Shown: piece after piece, positions 48,195-55,888 of the stretch
How positions within the stretch are numbered: position 1 is the first letter of the stretch
How the letters are laid out: every line of letters begins with the position of its first letter
Source: Kaistia algarum
GTDB taxonomy: Bacteria > Pseudomonadota > Alphaproteobacteria > Rhizobiales > Kaistiaceae
Length of the DNA: 64,000 bases
Assembly: GCF_026343945.1 (NCBI RefSeq)
Contig: NZ_JAPKNJ010000003.1
Location: 186,001-250,000 of the forward strand
Reading direction: 5' to 3'
Notes under the pieces: model-generated
The model's input: the letters and a program-made list of their open reading frames with translations, nothing else
Databases searched by the model: none
What the model was told of the DNA's origin: nothing
Position numbers and translations under genes: made by a program

Positions 48195-49514
48195 TCAGTT
48201 CGCTGCGCAGCCATCCGGCGCAGGCTTGCCCGCAACACGATCCCTGATCCACGGCATGTAGAAGGGCACCGAGACCGTGGGCGTGGTGAAATGGTTCTGA
48301 TCGCCTGGAAGCTGGATGCGCGTGACGTTGCCGCCGAGCGCGCAGATCTTCGTGCGATAGTACGCGCCCATCACCGGCGGCATGGCCGTGTCCTTGTCCC
48401 CGTAAAGGATCAGCACTGGAGCGATCGGCTTCACCGTGTTGTCGACCGAACCCGCGACGATCGCGTTGGCCCAGGCTACTGCGTTCTGCGGCTCCGGCCG
48501 CATCAGTGACTTGTAGTTCTGGCCGTAATTGAAGTTGATCGTATCGCTCGCGACATGCACGCACTTGTTGGCGAAGGTCTCATCAAGGGCCTTTGCGCCA
48601 TCATCGGTGAAGACGTCGCTGAGCTTGAGTTTGTCAGGGAACGCGGCCTGCGTGCCCCACAAATTCATCGCCATATGCGCGAATTCGAAGCTGTTGACCG
48701 ACCAGGCCGCCGCGAAATCATGGATCATCTTGGTTGCACCGGCTTCGTCGAGCTTATCCGGGGCGTACATGGCAAGGTCCGGCATCGCCATGGCGACGAG
48801 GCCGACAAGATCGATACCGTCATAAGCGGTACCCTGCTTGGCGACATAGTCGCCCTGCGACGCGCCGAGTGTCGAGCCGGCACCCTGCGACCAGCCGATC
48901 ATGACGGTCGTCTTGCCGGCGCCGGTCTCGGTCATCGAGCCGGCGGCACGAGCCGCGTTGATCGCGTCGCGGCCATTCGTCTTTGCGACGGCATACTGGT
49001 GACGGCCGCCACCGCCCAGGCCCTGATAGTCGGTGCCGACGACGACATAGCCTTCCTTGATGAATTCCTCGACGTTCGGCAGGCCGTAGTCGGTCCAGGA
49101 GTTGCCGTTCACGAGGTAGTACTCGTTGAGCAGACGTGCCGGATTCTCGACCTGCGAAGGTCCGCAGCTCTGGGCGTTGCCGGTCGTTCCATGCGACCAG
49201 ATGATCATCGGACGGCCGCCGGCGGGCGCCTCGCCCGTCGGGGCGACCACGAGGCCGGTCGAGATCGTCGGTACGTCGTTGAGGTCGGAGGAGATGTAGG
49301 CGATCCGCCAGGCCTGTGCCCCTGCGATCGGCGTATCGATCTTTTCCTGCTTGATGATCTGCCCGAGCTTGCCGTCGGGCTTCATCTTCATGACGTCCTG
49401 GTAGAACGGAGGAACGGCAACGTCGGAGCCCGGCTGATCCGCCATGGCAGCGACGGGAGCGAGGGCGAGTGCGGTCAGCAGGGCTGCCGTTGCGGTGCAG
49501 GATTTCAGGGACAT
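48195..49514 (-). CDS. Secretory lipase / alpha-beta hydrolase (LIP family-like)
   Basis: A 439-aa exported hydrolase. The signal peptide (TATAALLTALALAPVAAMA) is followed by an alpha/beta-hydrolase fold resembling the secretory lipase family of fungi and actinobacteria: MIIWSHGTTGNAQSC, GYVVVGTDYQGLGGGG, nucleophile elbow MIGWSQGAGST (Ser), acid region VLILYGDKDTAMPP, and a late His in PGDQNHFTTPTV. Four or more Cys residues (e.g. FANKCVHV, KICALGG, GCAAN) suggest disulfides. It sits between recombinase fragments inside the island, transcribed against them, with its own terminator. Confidence 0.82.
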   Translation of the reverse strand: MSLKSCTATAALLTALALAPVAAMADQPGSDVAVPPFYQDVMKMKPDGKLGQIIKQEKIDTPIAGAQAWRIAYISSDLNDVPTISTGLVVAPTGEAPAGGRPMIIWSHGTTGNAQSCGPSQVENPARLLNEYYLVNGNSWTDYGLPNVEEFIKEGYVVVGTDYQGLGGGGRHQYAVAKTNGRDAINAARAAGSMTETGAGKTTVMIGWSQGAGSTLGASQGDYVAKQGTAYDGIDLVGLVAMAMPDLAMYAPDKLDEAGATKMIHDFAAAWSVNSFEFAHMAMNLWGTQAAFPDKLKLSDVFTDDGAKALDETFANKCVHVASDTINFNYGQNYKSLMRPEPQNAVAWANAIVAGSVDNTVKPIAPVLILYGDKDTAMPPVMGAYYRTKICALGGNVTRIQLPGDQNHFTTPTVSVPFYMPWIRDRVAGKPAPDGCAAN

Positions 49515-49927
49515 AGGTCTGCCTCTTGGAGGTGGTGGCGATTTACTTTTCGGAAAACAGGAGCGTCATTCTGCGGCCATCCCCTCTACATCGTGGGTCT
49601 GGTGTCACCGGGCAGACGTTGCCTGGCAGGTCGATCGGGTTGTCTTGACCTATAATATATTATTAGTTATGTCAGGTCATTACATTGAGATGTTCGGCAT
49701 CTCAGCAGGGTTCTGTCCTTTCGCGATGGCGAACAGTTCATTGCCGATCATTCGCGCTGTAATTGAATACAACACTGACAATTAAAATATCCTAAGCTTT
49801 GAACGTGCCGCGCGGCTGGCCCCCCCTGCGTTCTGCAATGATCGCGACCTGGGCCGAACCGAAATCTCACGACTTCGGGCAAGACCTCCCCGATGTCACC
49901 TTGGCCCATGCGTCGGCGCATGAGGTC
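49515..49927. other. Lipase upstream region with AT-rich palindrome
   Basis: No gene is supported here. The region upstream of the lipase gene contains an AT-rich 12-bp palindrome ATAATATATTAT (49652-49663) bounded by TGACC (49646-49650) and GGTCA (49675-49679). This could be a promoter/operator of the lipase gene. An in-frame tail of about 23 codons on the minus strand near 49680-49750 is not recognisable. Confidence 0.35.
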
Positions 49928-50212
49928 CTAGAGGACCACGGCAAAGTGTTGTGCTGATGGGCCGCGATGACCGATGGCGCGCCATTTCAGTACGGAACTG
50001 TGAACGCCGTTCGCCGCTGATTGCCTTCAGGAGGCGGCGACGAAGGTTTGAAGCAGTTCCGATTTCGCCACCCATAAGGCGACTTCGTCATCCGCGACCT
50101 CGACGCGCTGAGCGAAAGCGCGCAGGTGACCCCGCCGATGGCCGCCCCCTTCCATCCGAAGATTGCTGCGCGCCGCCTCGGACAACGTGTCGATCATATC
50201 GGCCTGATAGAC
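49928..50212 (-). pseudogene. C-terminal remnant of a large serine recombinase (inverted)
   Basis: The minus strand encodes a segment that reads IDTLSEAARSNLRMEGGG then HLRAFAQRVEVADDEVALW and AKSELLQTFVAAS, followed by a TGA (50029-50027) and, still in frame, GVHSSVLKWRAIG to a TAG at 49930-49928. This matches my memory of the C-termini of alphaproteobacterial recombinases (GGYRRDHLR, SKSELLRTLVAAS, then a KWRA end). The in-frame stop and missing upstream part mark it as decayed. It is inverted relative to the N-terminal fragment at 47272-47901. Confidence 0.5.
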
Positions 50213-50867
50213 TGGTTGCCGGCATTGTCGAGCGTCGCGTCGTACGGGTCAGGGTGGCATGAACTTGTGCCCCCTATTCCCGTCGTCACGGGTGAACATG
50301 CGGCGTTCATCGACGTAGGTCGCGATGGCCTTGACGCCCTTCGGGCCGGAAATGCCGTCTACTGATTTCCCGATCCCTCGAAGAGGGCGATCATCCTGCC
50401 GGTATGATACGAGCCCCAGATCTCCTCGTTCACTCAGGCCTCGCTGTGGCAGCTCCTGATGAATTTCCGAGCCATCTACAGGCAAGAGCGTTCGTTCGGC
50501 GATTATCCAGCGGCCGTGACGCTTTCCGAGTTCCCAGTGGTTCACCACGGCGCGGTGCTGTCGACAACGAATGGAGTTGGCTCGGTTTTGGACGGCGGGC
50601 GGCCCGCGTCCATCTCCAAGCGATAGCGGTCTTGCTGGCAGGACACAGAATAGCGGCGGTGACCACTTGCCGCCAGACATTCACGAGAAAGGTGATCTAG
50701 AGCAGCTTTCGGGCGGCGACGAATGCACCCCGAGCGACCACAATGGGATCGGGCGCAGAACGGCGGCTGTTTCCCCGACGTTAAAACCTCCAGCTTCAAC
50801 TTTTCGAGATGGTCCCGGAATCGACCACACGTCCAAACTCAGTTCGATCTTGAGCTGCTCTGCGCCT
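50213..50867. other. Degenerate island DNA without a supportable gene
   Basis: Several overlapping frames on both strands cross this stretch (for example minus-strand 50249-50680), but none has a good start signal, conserved motif or consistent codon use. The composition and the neighbouring recombinase and IS remnants suggest decayed mobile DNA. Confidence 0.4.
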
Positions 50868-50921
50868 CTTCCAGCCGGGGCAATCTAGCGGAAAACTCCA
50901 GCTCCAAACGATCCAGTTCTC
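50868..50921 (-). repeat. IS-end-like inverted repeat, copy A
   Basis: On the minus strand this reads GAGAACTGGATCG then TTGGAGCTGGAGTTTTCCGC and a CCCCGGCTGGAAG tail. The same sequence with few changes is found on the plus strand at 60379-60434, where it leads into an IS3-family orfA. Here no transposase frame follows. The AraC gene's last 12 codons and stop lie inside it. Confidence 0.7.
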
Positions 50922-51808
50922 AGGGGGCCGAGCAACACCGATTGCTGGCGTCGGTCGCGGGCGGGGGTAACCCCGAACAGCCGTCCATATTCGCGCGTGA
51001 ATTGGGGGACGCTCTCATAGCCGACCCTATAGGCGGCGTTGCTGATCGGTTCGCCCGCCGACAGCATCAGGCGCCTCGCCTCGATCAGTCTGAGCTTCTT
51101 CTGGAACTGCAAGGGCGTCAGGGAGGTGATGGCGCGGAAGTGCTCATGGAATGCAGAGAGGCCCATTCCTGCAGCGCTCGCCAGCTCTTCGACCCGCAGC
51201 GGCGCGGCGAGCTGCGAGCGGATGAGGTTGACGGCGCGGGCGATGCGTTGCGCGTGGCTGCCGGGGAGCCCCAGCGCGCGGACGGCGCCTCCGTGGCGGC
51301 CGGACAGCAGCCAGAAATGCAGCTCGCGCAGCAGCTGTGTCTCGAGAATCGGGATCGTCGCCGGCCTGTCCACGAGTTTGAGCAAGCGCAGCGCCGCGTC
51401 GGCGACCTCGCTCTCCGTCGGGTCGACCCGGATCGGGATGCCGGCCAGAAAGGGCGCCGCGCCCATTTCCGTGACCAGCTCAGCCACCACGGCTGCATCG
51501 ATCTCGAAAACGATGGAGATGTACGGCCTGGCGAGACTTGCCTCGGTGATCTGGCTGACCGTCGGCACGTCTGCGGTGATCAGAAGGGACTCGCCGGGAT
51601 GCAGATCGAAGGTGCTGGCGCCCATAGCCACATGTTTGCGGCCCTGCAGCACGAGGGCCACAAGCGGCCGGTTGATCGCATATTGGATCGCCGTCGGCAT
51701 CGTCTCCCGCACCACGGCAAGCCCGGGCACGGGCGTCATGGCCACGCCGTGTTCGTCGGCATGGGCTTCGGCGAAGCGAATGGCTTTGGAGAGCAGCGTC
51801 TCTGTCAT
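50885..51808 (-). CDS. AraC-family transcriptional regulator with IS-derived C-terminus
   Basis: A 307-aa regulator: N-terminal AraC_N cupin-like domain (PLVALVLQGRKHVAMGA, DLHPGESLLITADVPTVSQ) and two C-terminal HTH motifs (LRVEELASAAGMGLSAFHEHF and ISNAAYRVGYESVPQFTREY, then GRLFGVTP). It belongs to the group that often sits divergently from an oxidoreductase gene, as here (SDR at 51948). The last residues, from about LGPLRTGSFGAGVFR to the stop, are read from the IS-end repeat 50868-50921, so the original C-terminal end was replaced. The DNA-binding core is intact, so activity is plausible. Confidence 0.88.
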   Translation of the reverse strand: MTETLLSKAIRFAEAHADEHGVAMTPVPGLAVVRETMPTAIQYAINRPLVALVLQGRKHVAMGASTFDLHPGESLLITADVPTVSQITEASLARPYISIVFEIDAAVVAELVTEMGAAPFLAGIPIRVDPTESEVADAALRLLKLVDRPATIPILETQLLRELHFWLLSGRHGGAVRALGLPGSHAQRIARAVNLIRSQLAAPLRVEELASAAGMGLSAFHEHFRAITSLTPLQFQKKLRLIEARRLMLSAGEPISNAAYRVGYESVPQFTREYGRLFGVTPARDRRQQSVLLGPLRTGSFGAGVFR

Positions 51809-51947
51809 GGCCTCACGCTATCCTGCAGCGCGACCGCATTCAATCGTCTCGGACTATCAGGCAAGGAATGGCCAGCATCCGGCAACTTTGCCGGCCGCGG
51901 ATGCGCGATTGCTTCTCCAGCCAAATCGCTGAACAAGGAGCAAGCGA
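51809..51947. promoter_or_regulatory. Divergent AraC/SDR promoter region
   Basis: This 139-nt intergenic region must hold both promoters. It contains the dyad CCGGCA-ACTT-TGCCGG (51879-51894), a candidate regulator site, and ends with AAGGAG ahead of the SDR ATG. The AraC protein encoded on the left is the obvious candidate regulator of the SDR gene. Confidence 0.4.
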
Positions 51948-52703
51948 ATGACCACCATCTCGATCGTCACCGGCGGCAGCCGCGGACTGGGTCGCAACAC
52001 CGCCATCAGCATCGCGCGTCATGGCGGCGATGTGATCCTCACCTATCGAAACGGCGCAGCAAACGCGGAGTCCGCCGTGGCCGAGATCGAGGCGCTCGGC
52101 CGCAAGGCGGTGGCCCTGCAACTCGATACCAGCATCGTTGCCAGCTTCCCGGACTTCGTCGACGCCGTCCGCTCCACGCTACGCGACGTCTGGGGTCGTG
52201 AGACCTTCGACCACCTCGTCAACAATGCCGGCCACGGCGAAATGGCCAGCTTCGCTGAAACCACCGAGGCTCAATTCGACGCCCTGTTCGACGTCCACGT
52301 CAAGGGCGTCTACTTCCTCACCCAGGCGCTGCTGCCGCTGATCGTGGATGGCGGACGCATCGTCAACTTCTCCAGCGGCCTCACCCGTGCCAGCTATCCC
52401 GGCTTTTCGGCCTATTCCGCCGCTAAGGGCGCCGTGGAGATCCTGACGCTCTACATGGCGAAGGAACTGGGGAGCCGCGGCATCACTGCGAACAGCGTCG
52501 CGCCCGGGGCGATCGAAACCGACTTCCTCGGCGGCGCCGTCCGCGACACGCCGGCCTATAACGAGGCCTTTGCGAGCATCATCGCGCTCGGCCGCGTGGG
52601 CCTGCCGGATGATGTCGGCCCCGCTGTTGCGAGCCTGCTCGGTTCCGACAACCGCTGGGTGACCGCGCAGCGCATCGAGGTGTCGGGCGGCCAGAATATC
52701 TAG
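51948..52703 (+). CDS. Short-chain dehydrogenase/reductase (classical SDR)
   Basis: A 251-aa classical SDR. Cofactor motif TGGSRGLGRNTAIS, then a NAG-type motif NNAGHGEM, catalytic Ser (NFSSGLTRA) and YxxxK (YSAAKGAVE). The glycine-motif spacing and the following basic residue in LTYRNGA suggest NADP(H) preference. Ends with GGQNI typical of the family. It is divergent from the AraC regulator, which probably controls it. The substrate is unknown. Confidence 0.92.
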   Translation: MTTISIVTGGSRGLGRNTAISIARHGGDVILTYRNGAANAESAVAEIEALGRKAVALQLDTSIVASFPDFVDAVRSTLRDVWGRETFDHLVNNAGHGEMASFAETTEAQFDALFDVHVKGVYFLTQALLPLIVDGGRIVNFSSGLTRASYPGFSAYSAAKGAVEILTLYMAKELGSRGITANSVAPGAIETDFLGGAVRDTPAYNEAFASIIALGRVGLPDDVGPAVASLLGSDNRWVTAQRIEVSGGQNI

Positions 52704-52924
52704 GCCGCCACCGCTGAGCCCGGCGCGGGACGGCCTGTCGTGCCGCGCCGGTTCGCTGCGGCCTACCTGCTCTGAGCGGGAGAGTGTCGTCCATCCGGTC
52801 GTCTGCAGAGACTTGAACTCCGCCTCTAGGTCGTACGCGGCCTGAAAGTTGCTGCAGGTGGCGCGCACCGTGCCGCGCGATCGGCTGCCATGCCGCTTGG
52901 TCGCGAAGCCTGCCGTCAGCCTCA

Positions 52925-53614
52925 TCAGCGCAGTAGGCCGTCCAGGTCGAAATCGTCCCAGCCTTTCAGCGGCGTCTTCGGCCGGCCGCCACTGCCCTCA
53001 GCCTTCGCGTTGTCCGCCAGCTTGCCGGCCTTCTTGAGCGCTGCCTTCTGCCTGCCGCGCCGGCGGTTCTCGGCCGCCGCCACCGCGTCCTCCTCGCGCC
53101 AAATGTCGGGCAGGTTGCGGTCGAGGATGTCCTCGATGTGGCGTGGCTCGAAGACATGGAAGGTGATCTTCCGCGCGCGGCCGCGCAGCTTTACCGTCCG
53201 GGTACCGGCGCTCTGCAGCCGACCATCCTTCAGCCAGCGGTGGCGCTCGGCCGTCTTGATGGAAAGGATGTCCTCGATCTCGCGCGGGACGATCGGCAGA
53301 TCCTCGATGCAGGACAGGGTTCGGGTGACGATGGCGGCCGTAGTCGCGTGAAGGTCGTGATCGTCTTCCGGCACGCGCAGCACGAGTGCGCCGGATTCCA
53401 CGTCGACTAGTTTCCGCTCGATAAACGACAGCTGCGCCCGCACCTCGAGCAGGATGCCCCGCGTCCGGACAGCAGATCCCAACGTGGCCGCTGTCGACAA
53501 AGGCCAACGCTGGACAAGGCGGGTGGGGGCTTTGGGCTTGGACGAGCGCGGCATGGCCCTAAAGTGGCGATACAGATTGCCCCGTTCAACCAGATAAGCG
53601 GCGCCCCGTGTCAT
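52925..53614 (-). CDS. Hypothetical protein, island-borne
   Basis: A 229-aa protein of no family I can name. The N-terminal 100 residues include SFIERKLVDVESGALVLRVPEDD. The middle is helical with a possible HTH-like segment (PIVPREIEDILSIKTAERHRWL and RARKITFHVFEPRHIEDILDR). The C-terminus is basic and coiled (AAENRRRGRQKAALKKAGKLA) ending GWDDFDLDGLL. Similar hypothetical proteins are found near integrases on rhizobial islands. The ATG at 53614 follows GAGG; an internal ATG at 53554 is possible. Confidence 0.65.
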   Translation of the reverse strand: MTRGAAYLVERGNLYRHFRAMPRSSKPKAPTRLVQRWPLSTAATLGSAVRTRGILLEVRAQLSFIERKLVDVESGALVLRVPEDDHDLHATTAAIVTRTLSCIEDLPIVPREIEDILSIKTAERHRWLKDGRLQSAGTRTVKLRGRARKITFHVFEPRHIEDILDRNLPDIWREEDAVAAAENRRRGRQKAALKKAGKLADNAKAEGSGGRPKTPLKGWDDFDLDGLLR

Positions 53615-54105
53615 GCGAGAGCCTCTTCCGGCATGGACAACTTAGGGAGGAGGCCACGCCAACACCCGAGCCATCCAGATGCTGTTCGGTCGCTCGCAGC
53701 GCGGGAACGAAGTGCGGTATCGGGGGTGCTTAGAGGATGGATTGCTCTTAGCCGAGCGAACTGAATCTGAACTCGAACGGGCACCCGCGTTAGGGGGCCC
53801 GCTTCAACGATTGCAGTTGAGGCGATGTCGGCACTCGCGTCGATGTCCGAAAGTCCGCTGTCCGCCGTTCGGCGCCCAGCAGCGGACGGTCTGACGTCGG
53901 CGTCCATTCCGCTGTTGCGTTGGTGATGGGCACCTCCTGCGGCGTTGACCGGCTGGGGATAGGAAGGACTGGCAGGATCTGGCGCTCACCTAGGGCGCCT
54001 CCCGGAGTCGATAGTGCGGGCAATAGGCGGTTTGGACGGATTGCATGCTCGAGAAGCTCGGCTAGGTTACAGATGGTAGACAAGCTAATTGTCCGTGAGG
54101 CGAGC
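53615..54105. other. Gene-free stretch upstream of the secreted small protein
   Basis: This 491-nt stretch has only shadow frames with mixed composition and no ribosome-binding sites. It presumably holds the promoter of the gene at 54106. No repeats or hairpins stood out. Confidence 0.35.
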
Positions 54106-54498
54106 ATGACTTCGATCGGTTCGGTGATCTGCAGGGCGCTGGTTGTGCCGGGTCTGTTGTTATCGGCGGGAACTGCGATGGCGGCGAAGAGCGATGATGG
54201 TTTCGCAGCGTTCTGGACGCAGTTTAGGGCGGCGGTCGCCAAGAGTGACCAAAAAGCCGTATCGCAGATGATCAAGTTCCCCGTCCTTTACATTGACGAA
54301 CGGCAAGAAAGCGACTTCCCGGTGATCTGGAAGGGCGCCTTCGGAAAGGCGCAGCGCGCGTGTCTTACCAAGCAGAACCCGGTCAAAGACACCTACGAGG
54401 GCACTGTCAGCTATTCCGCCTTCTGCGGCTCGCTCATCTACTCTTTTGGCAAGGACGGAGCTGGCTGGAAGTTGACGGACTTTGGCGAAAACGACTGA
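54106..54498 (+). CDS. Small secreted hypothetical protein
   Basis: A 130-aa exported protein: signal peptide SVICRALVVPGLLLSAGTAMA, then FWTQFRAAVAKSDQKAVSQM, IKFPVLYID, and a strand-rich C-terminus with YSAFCGSLIYSFGKDG and a single pair of Cys (RACLTK, AFCGS) able to form a disulfide. The pattern of a helix followed by FPVLYID resembles small NTF2-like or DUF4440-like domains, but I cannot place it. Start ATG at 54106 with GAGG upstream; a longer frame to 53920 is not supported. Confidence 0.7.
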   Translation: MTSIGSVICRALVVPGLLLSAGTAMAAKSDDGFAAFWTQFRAAVAKSDQKAVSQMIKFPVLYIDERQESDFPVIWKGAFGKAQRACLTKQNPVKDTYEGTVSYSAFCGSLIYSFGKDGAGWKLTDFGEND

Positions 54499-54907
54499 TC
54501 GCCCGACTGTCTGGGCTGCAGATAGCGTGTCCAGCAGCGATGAGGAGCAGAACAGCTGCAATCGGCACAGCGGGAGGGAAGACCGGCCAGTCCGCTTCGG
54601 GCCTCCATTCCGCCTCCTCCATACGTTGCCGCCAACGTCAGCATTGCCCCTCGTCCCGGACATCTTGGCAAACTTTGCCTTCGCCGGAGAGCGGACGGTT
54701 CGCTGAAGCGAAGCCCTTGGCGTCGTCGCGTCCTCATTGTTGCCGTCCAGGTCCGCTGGGCGGAATCGTGAAAGCTGCCATTCTCCGTAGCCAGACTGGA
54801 GGTCGCGACGTTGACGCGCACCGCGGCTCCTTGAATCGGCGTACAGCCTTGCGACCGATCAGTCGCCGGCGCGTTCCCTGCTCAACCGACCGAGAAGGAG
54901 ATGAACC
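54499..54907. other. Gene-free stretch upstream of the GST gene
   Basis: No supportable gene. Short frames on both strands show no coding character. The last part carries an AGGAG ribosome-binding site just before the TTG start of the GST gene. Confidence 0.35.
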
Positions 54908-55609
54908 TTGGCTGACTACGAACTTCTGTACTGGTCCGCACCTTTTCGCGGTCAGTTTGTGCGGGCTGTGCTGGCCTTCGCAGGCAAAGACTGGACTGAG
55001 GGTGGGGATTCGAAAATTTCGCGGCTTATGGGTGGCCCAGTGGAAGCCATGCCCGTGCCCTTCATGGGGCCGCCGGTCCTGATCGACCACAAGGCCGACG
55101 TGGCCATCGCGGAAATGCCCGCCATCATCCTTTATCTGGGCGAAACGCTGAACCTAATGCGAGACACGCCCGAACTGCGCGCCATGACGATGAAGATCGT
55201 CAATGATGCGAACGACGTCATCGACGAAATCACGCTCAATGGTGGCGACCACATGTGGAGCGAAAAGCGCTGGGAGGAGTATAAACCCCGGCTCGCAAAG
55301 TGGATGAGCATTTGGGAAAACACGGGCCAACGTTATGGCTTGCACCAGGACGCCGGCCATATCCTGGGAGGCGAGACGGCTGGCCTTGCCGATGTCATTA
55401 CCGCTACGCTCTGGACCACGATGGCCGAGCGCTTTAGCAAAATCCGCCATCTATTGGAGAGCACGGCGCCGATGACAGCGGCGCTGTGCCTGCGCGTTTC
55501 CGCGCTACCGCCCCTAGCTAAACTGTCGGAAAGGGCTCGTAACGACTATGGCGACGCTTATGCTGGCGGGCAGATTGGCGCCTCCATGGCCAAGATATTG
55601 AACGACTAG
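54908..55609 (+). CDS. Glutathione S-transferase family protein
   Basis: A 233-aa GST-like protein. The N-terminal thioredoxin fold begins ADYELLYWSAPFRGQFVRAVL, with the cis-Pro region PFMGPPVLID and VAIAEMPAIILYLGETLNL (glutathione-binding SNAIL-like position reads EMPAI). The C-terminal helical domain contains GLADVITATLWTTMAERF. It starts at a TTG at 54908, supported by AGGAG eight bases upstream. It probably conjugates or reduces small electrophiles in the cytosol; class and substrate are uncertain. It is separated from the GGT gene by 279 nt; the pair makes a glutathione theme. Confidence 0.85.
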   Translation: MADYELLYWSAPFRGQFVRAVLAFAGKDWTEGGDSKISRLMGGPVEAMPVPFMGPPVLIDHKADVAIAEMPAIILYLGETLNLMRDTPELRAMTMKIVNDANDVIDEITLNGGDHMWSEKRWEEYKPRLAKWMSIWENTGQRYGLHQDAGHILGGETAGLADVITATLWTTMAERFSKIRHLLESTAPMTAALCLRVSALPPLAKLSERARNDYGDAYAGGQIGASMAKILND

Positions 55610-55888
55610 CCACGGTAGTTGGCTGAGGTTCGGTGGCGTCCAAGATGGGATGCCGATTTGCGTCCCGAAATCCGCCATAGAGCTTGAAGTGCCATTTTCA
55701 CGAGAGCTGCCGTCGAGCAAGCTACGCTTCAGCGGCAACGATGCGCCTTCATCTCCGTCGTTTGAGGCGGTTCGAGGCTTTCTGAAAAGCGGCCGCGATT
55801 GGGTAAAGGGGCGAATGACAACATCGCGCGCCCATCCTGTTTTATGTAGCACTGCCAGGCGCGTTGTTTCGAAGGATGGATCATCAAA

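Noticed and set aside
49646..49679. TGACC/GGTCA and ATAATATATTAT dyads as a specific regulator operator
   Set aside because: The dyads are real but short and AT-rich, and no dedicated regulator is adjacent. I keep them only as a possible promoter element.
50249..50680. Minus-strand frame of 143 codons in line with the recombinase remnant
   Set aside because: It is in the same frame as the remnant at 49928-50212 but its translation shows no recombinase similarity and no other motif.
46737..50867. A direct repeat of the tRNA-Ile2 3' end that would mark the other attachment site
   Set aside because: I looked for the T-arm and acceptor 3' sequence downstream of the tRNA and did not find a second copy in this stretch. 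The element boundary therefore stays undefined.
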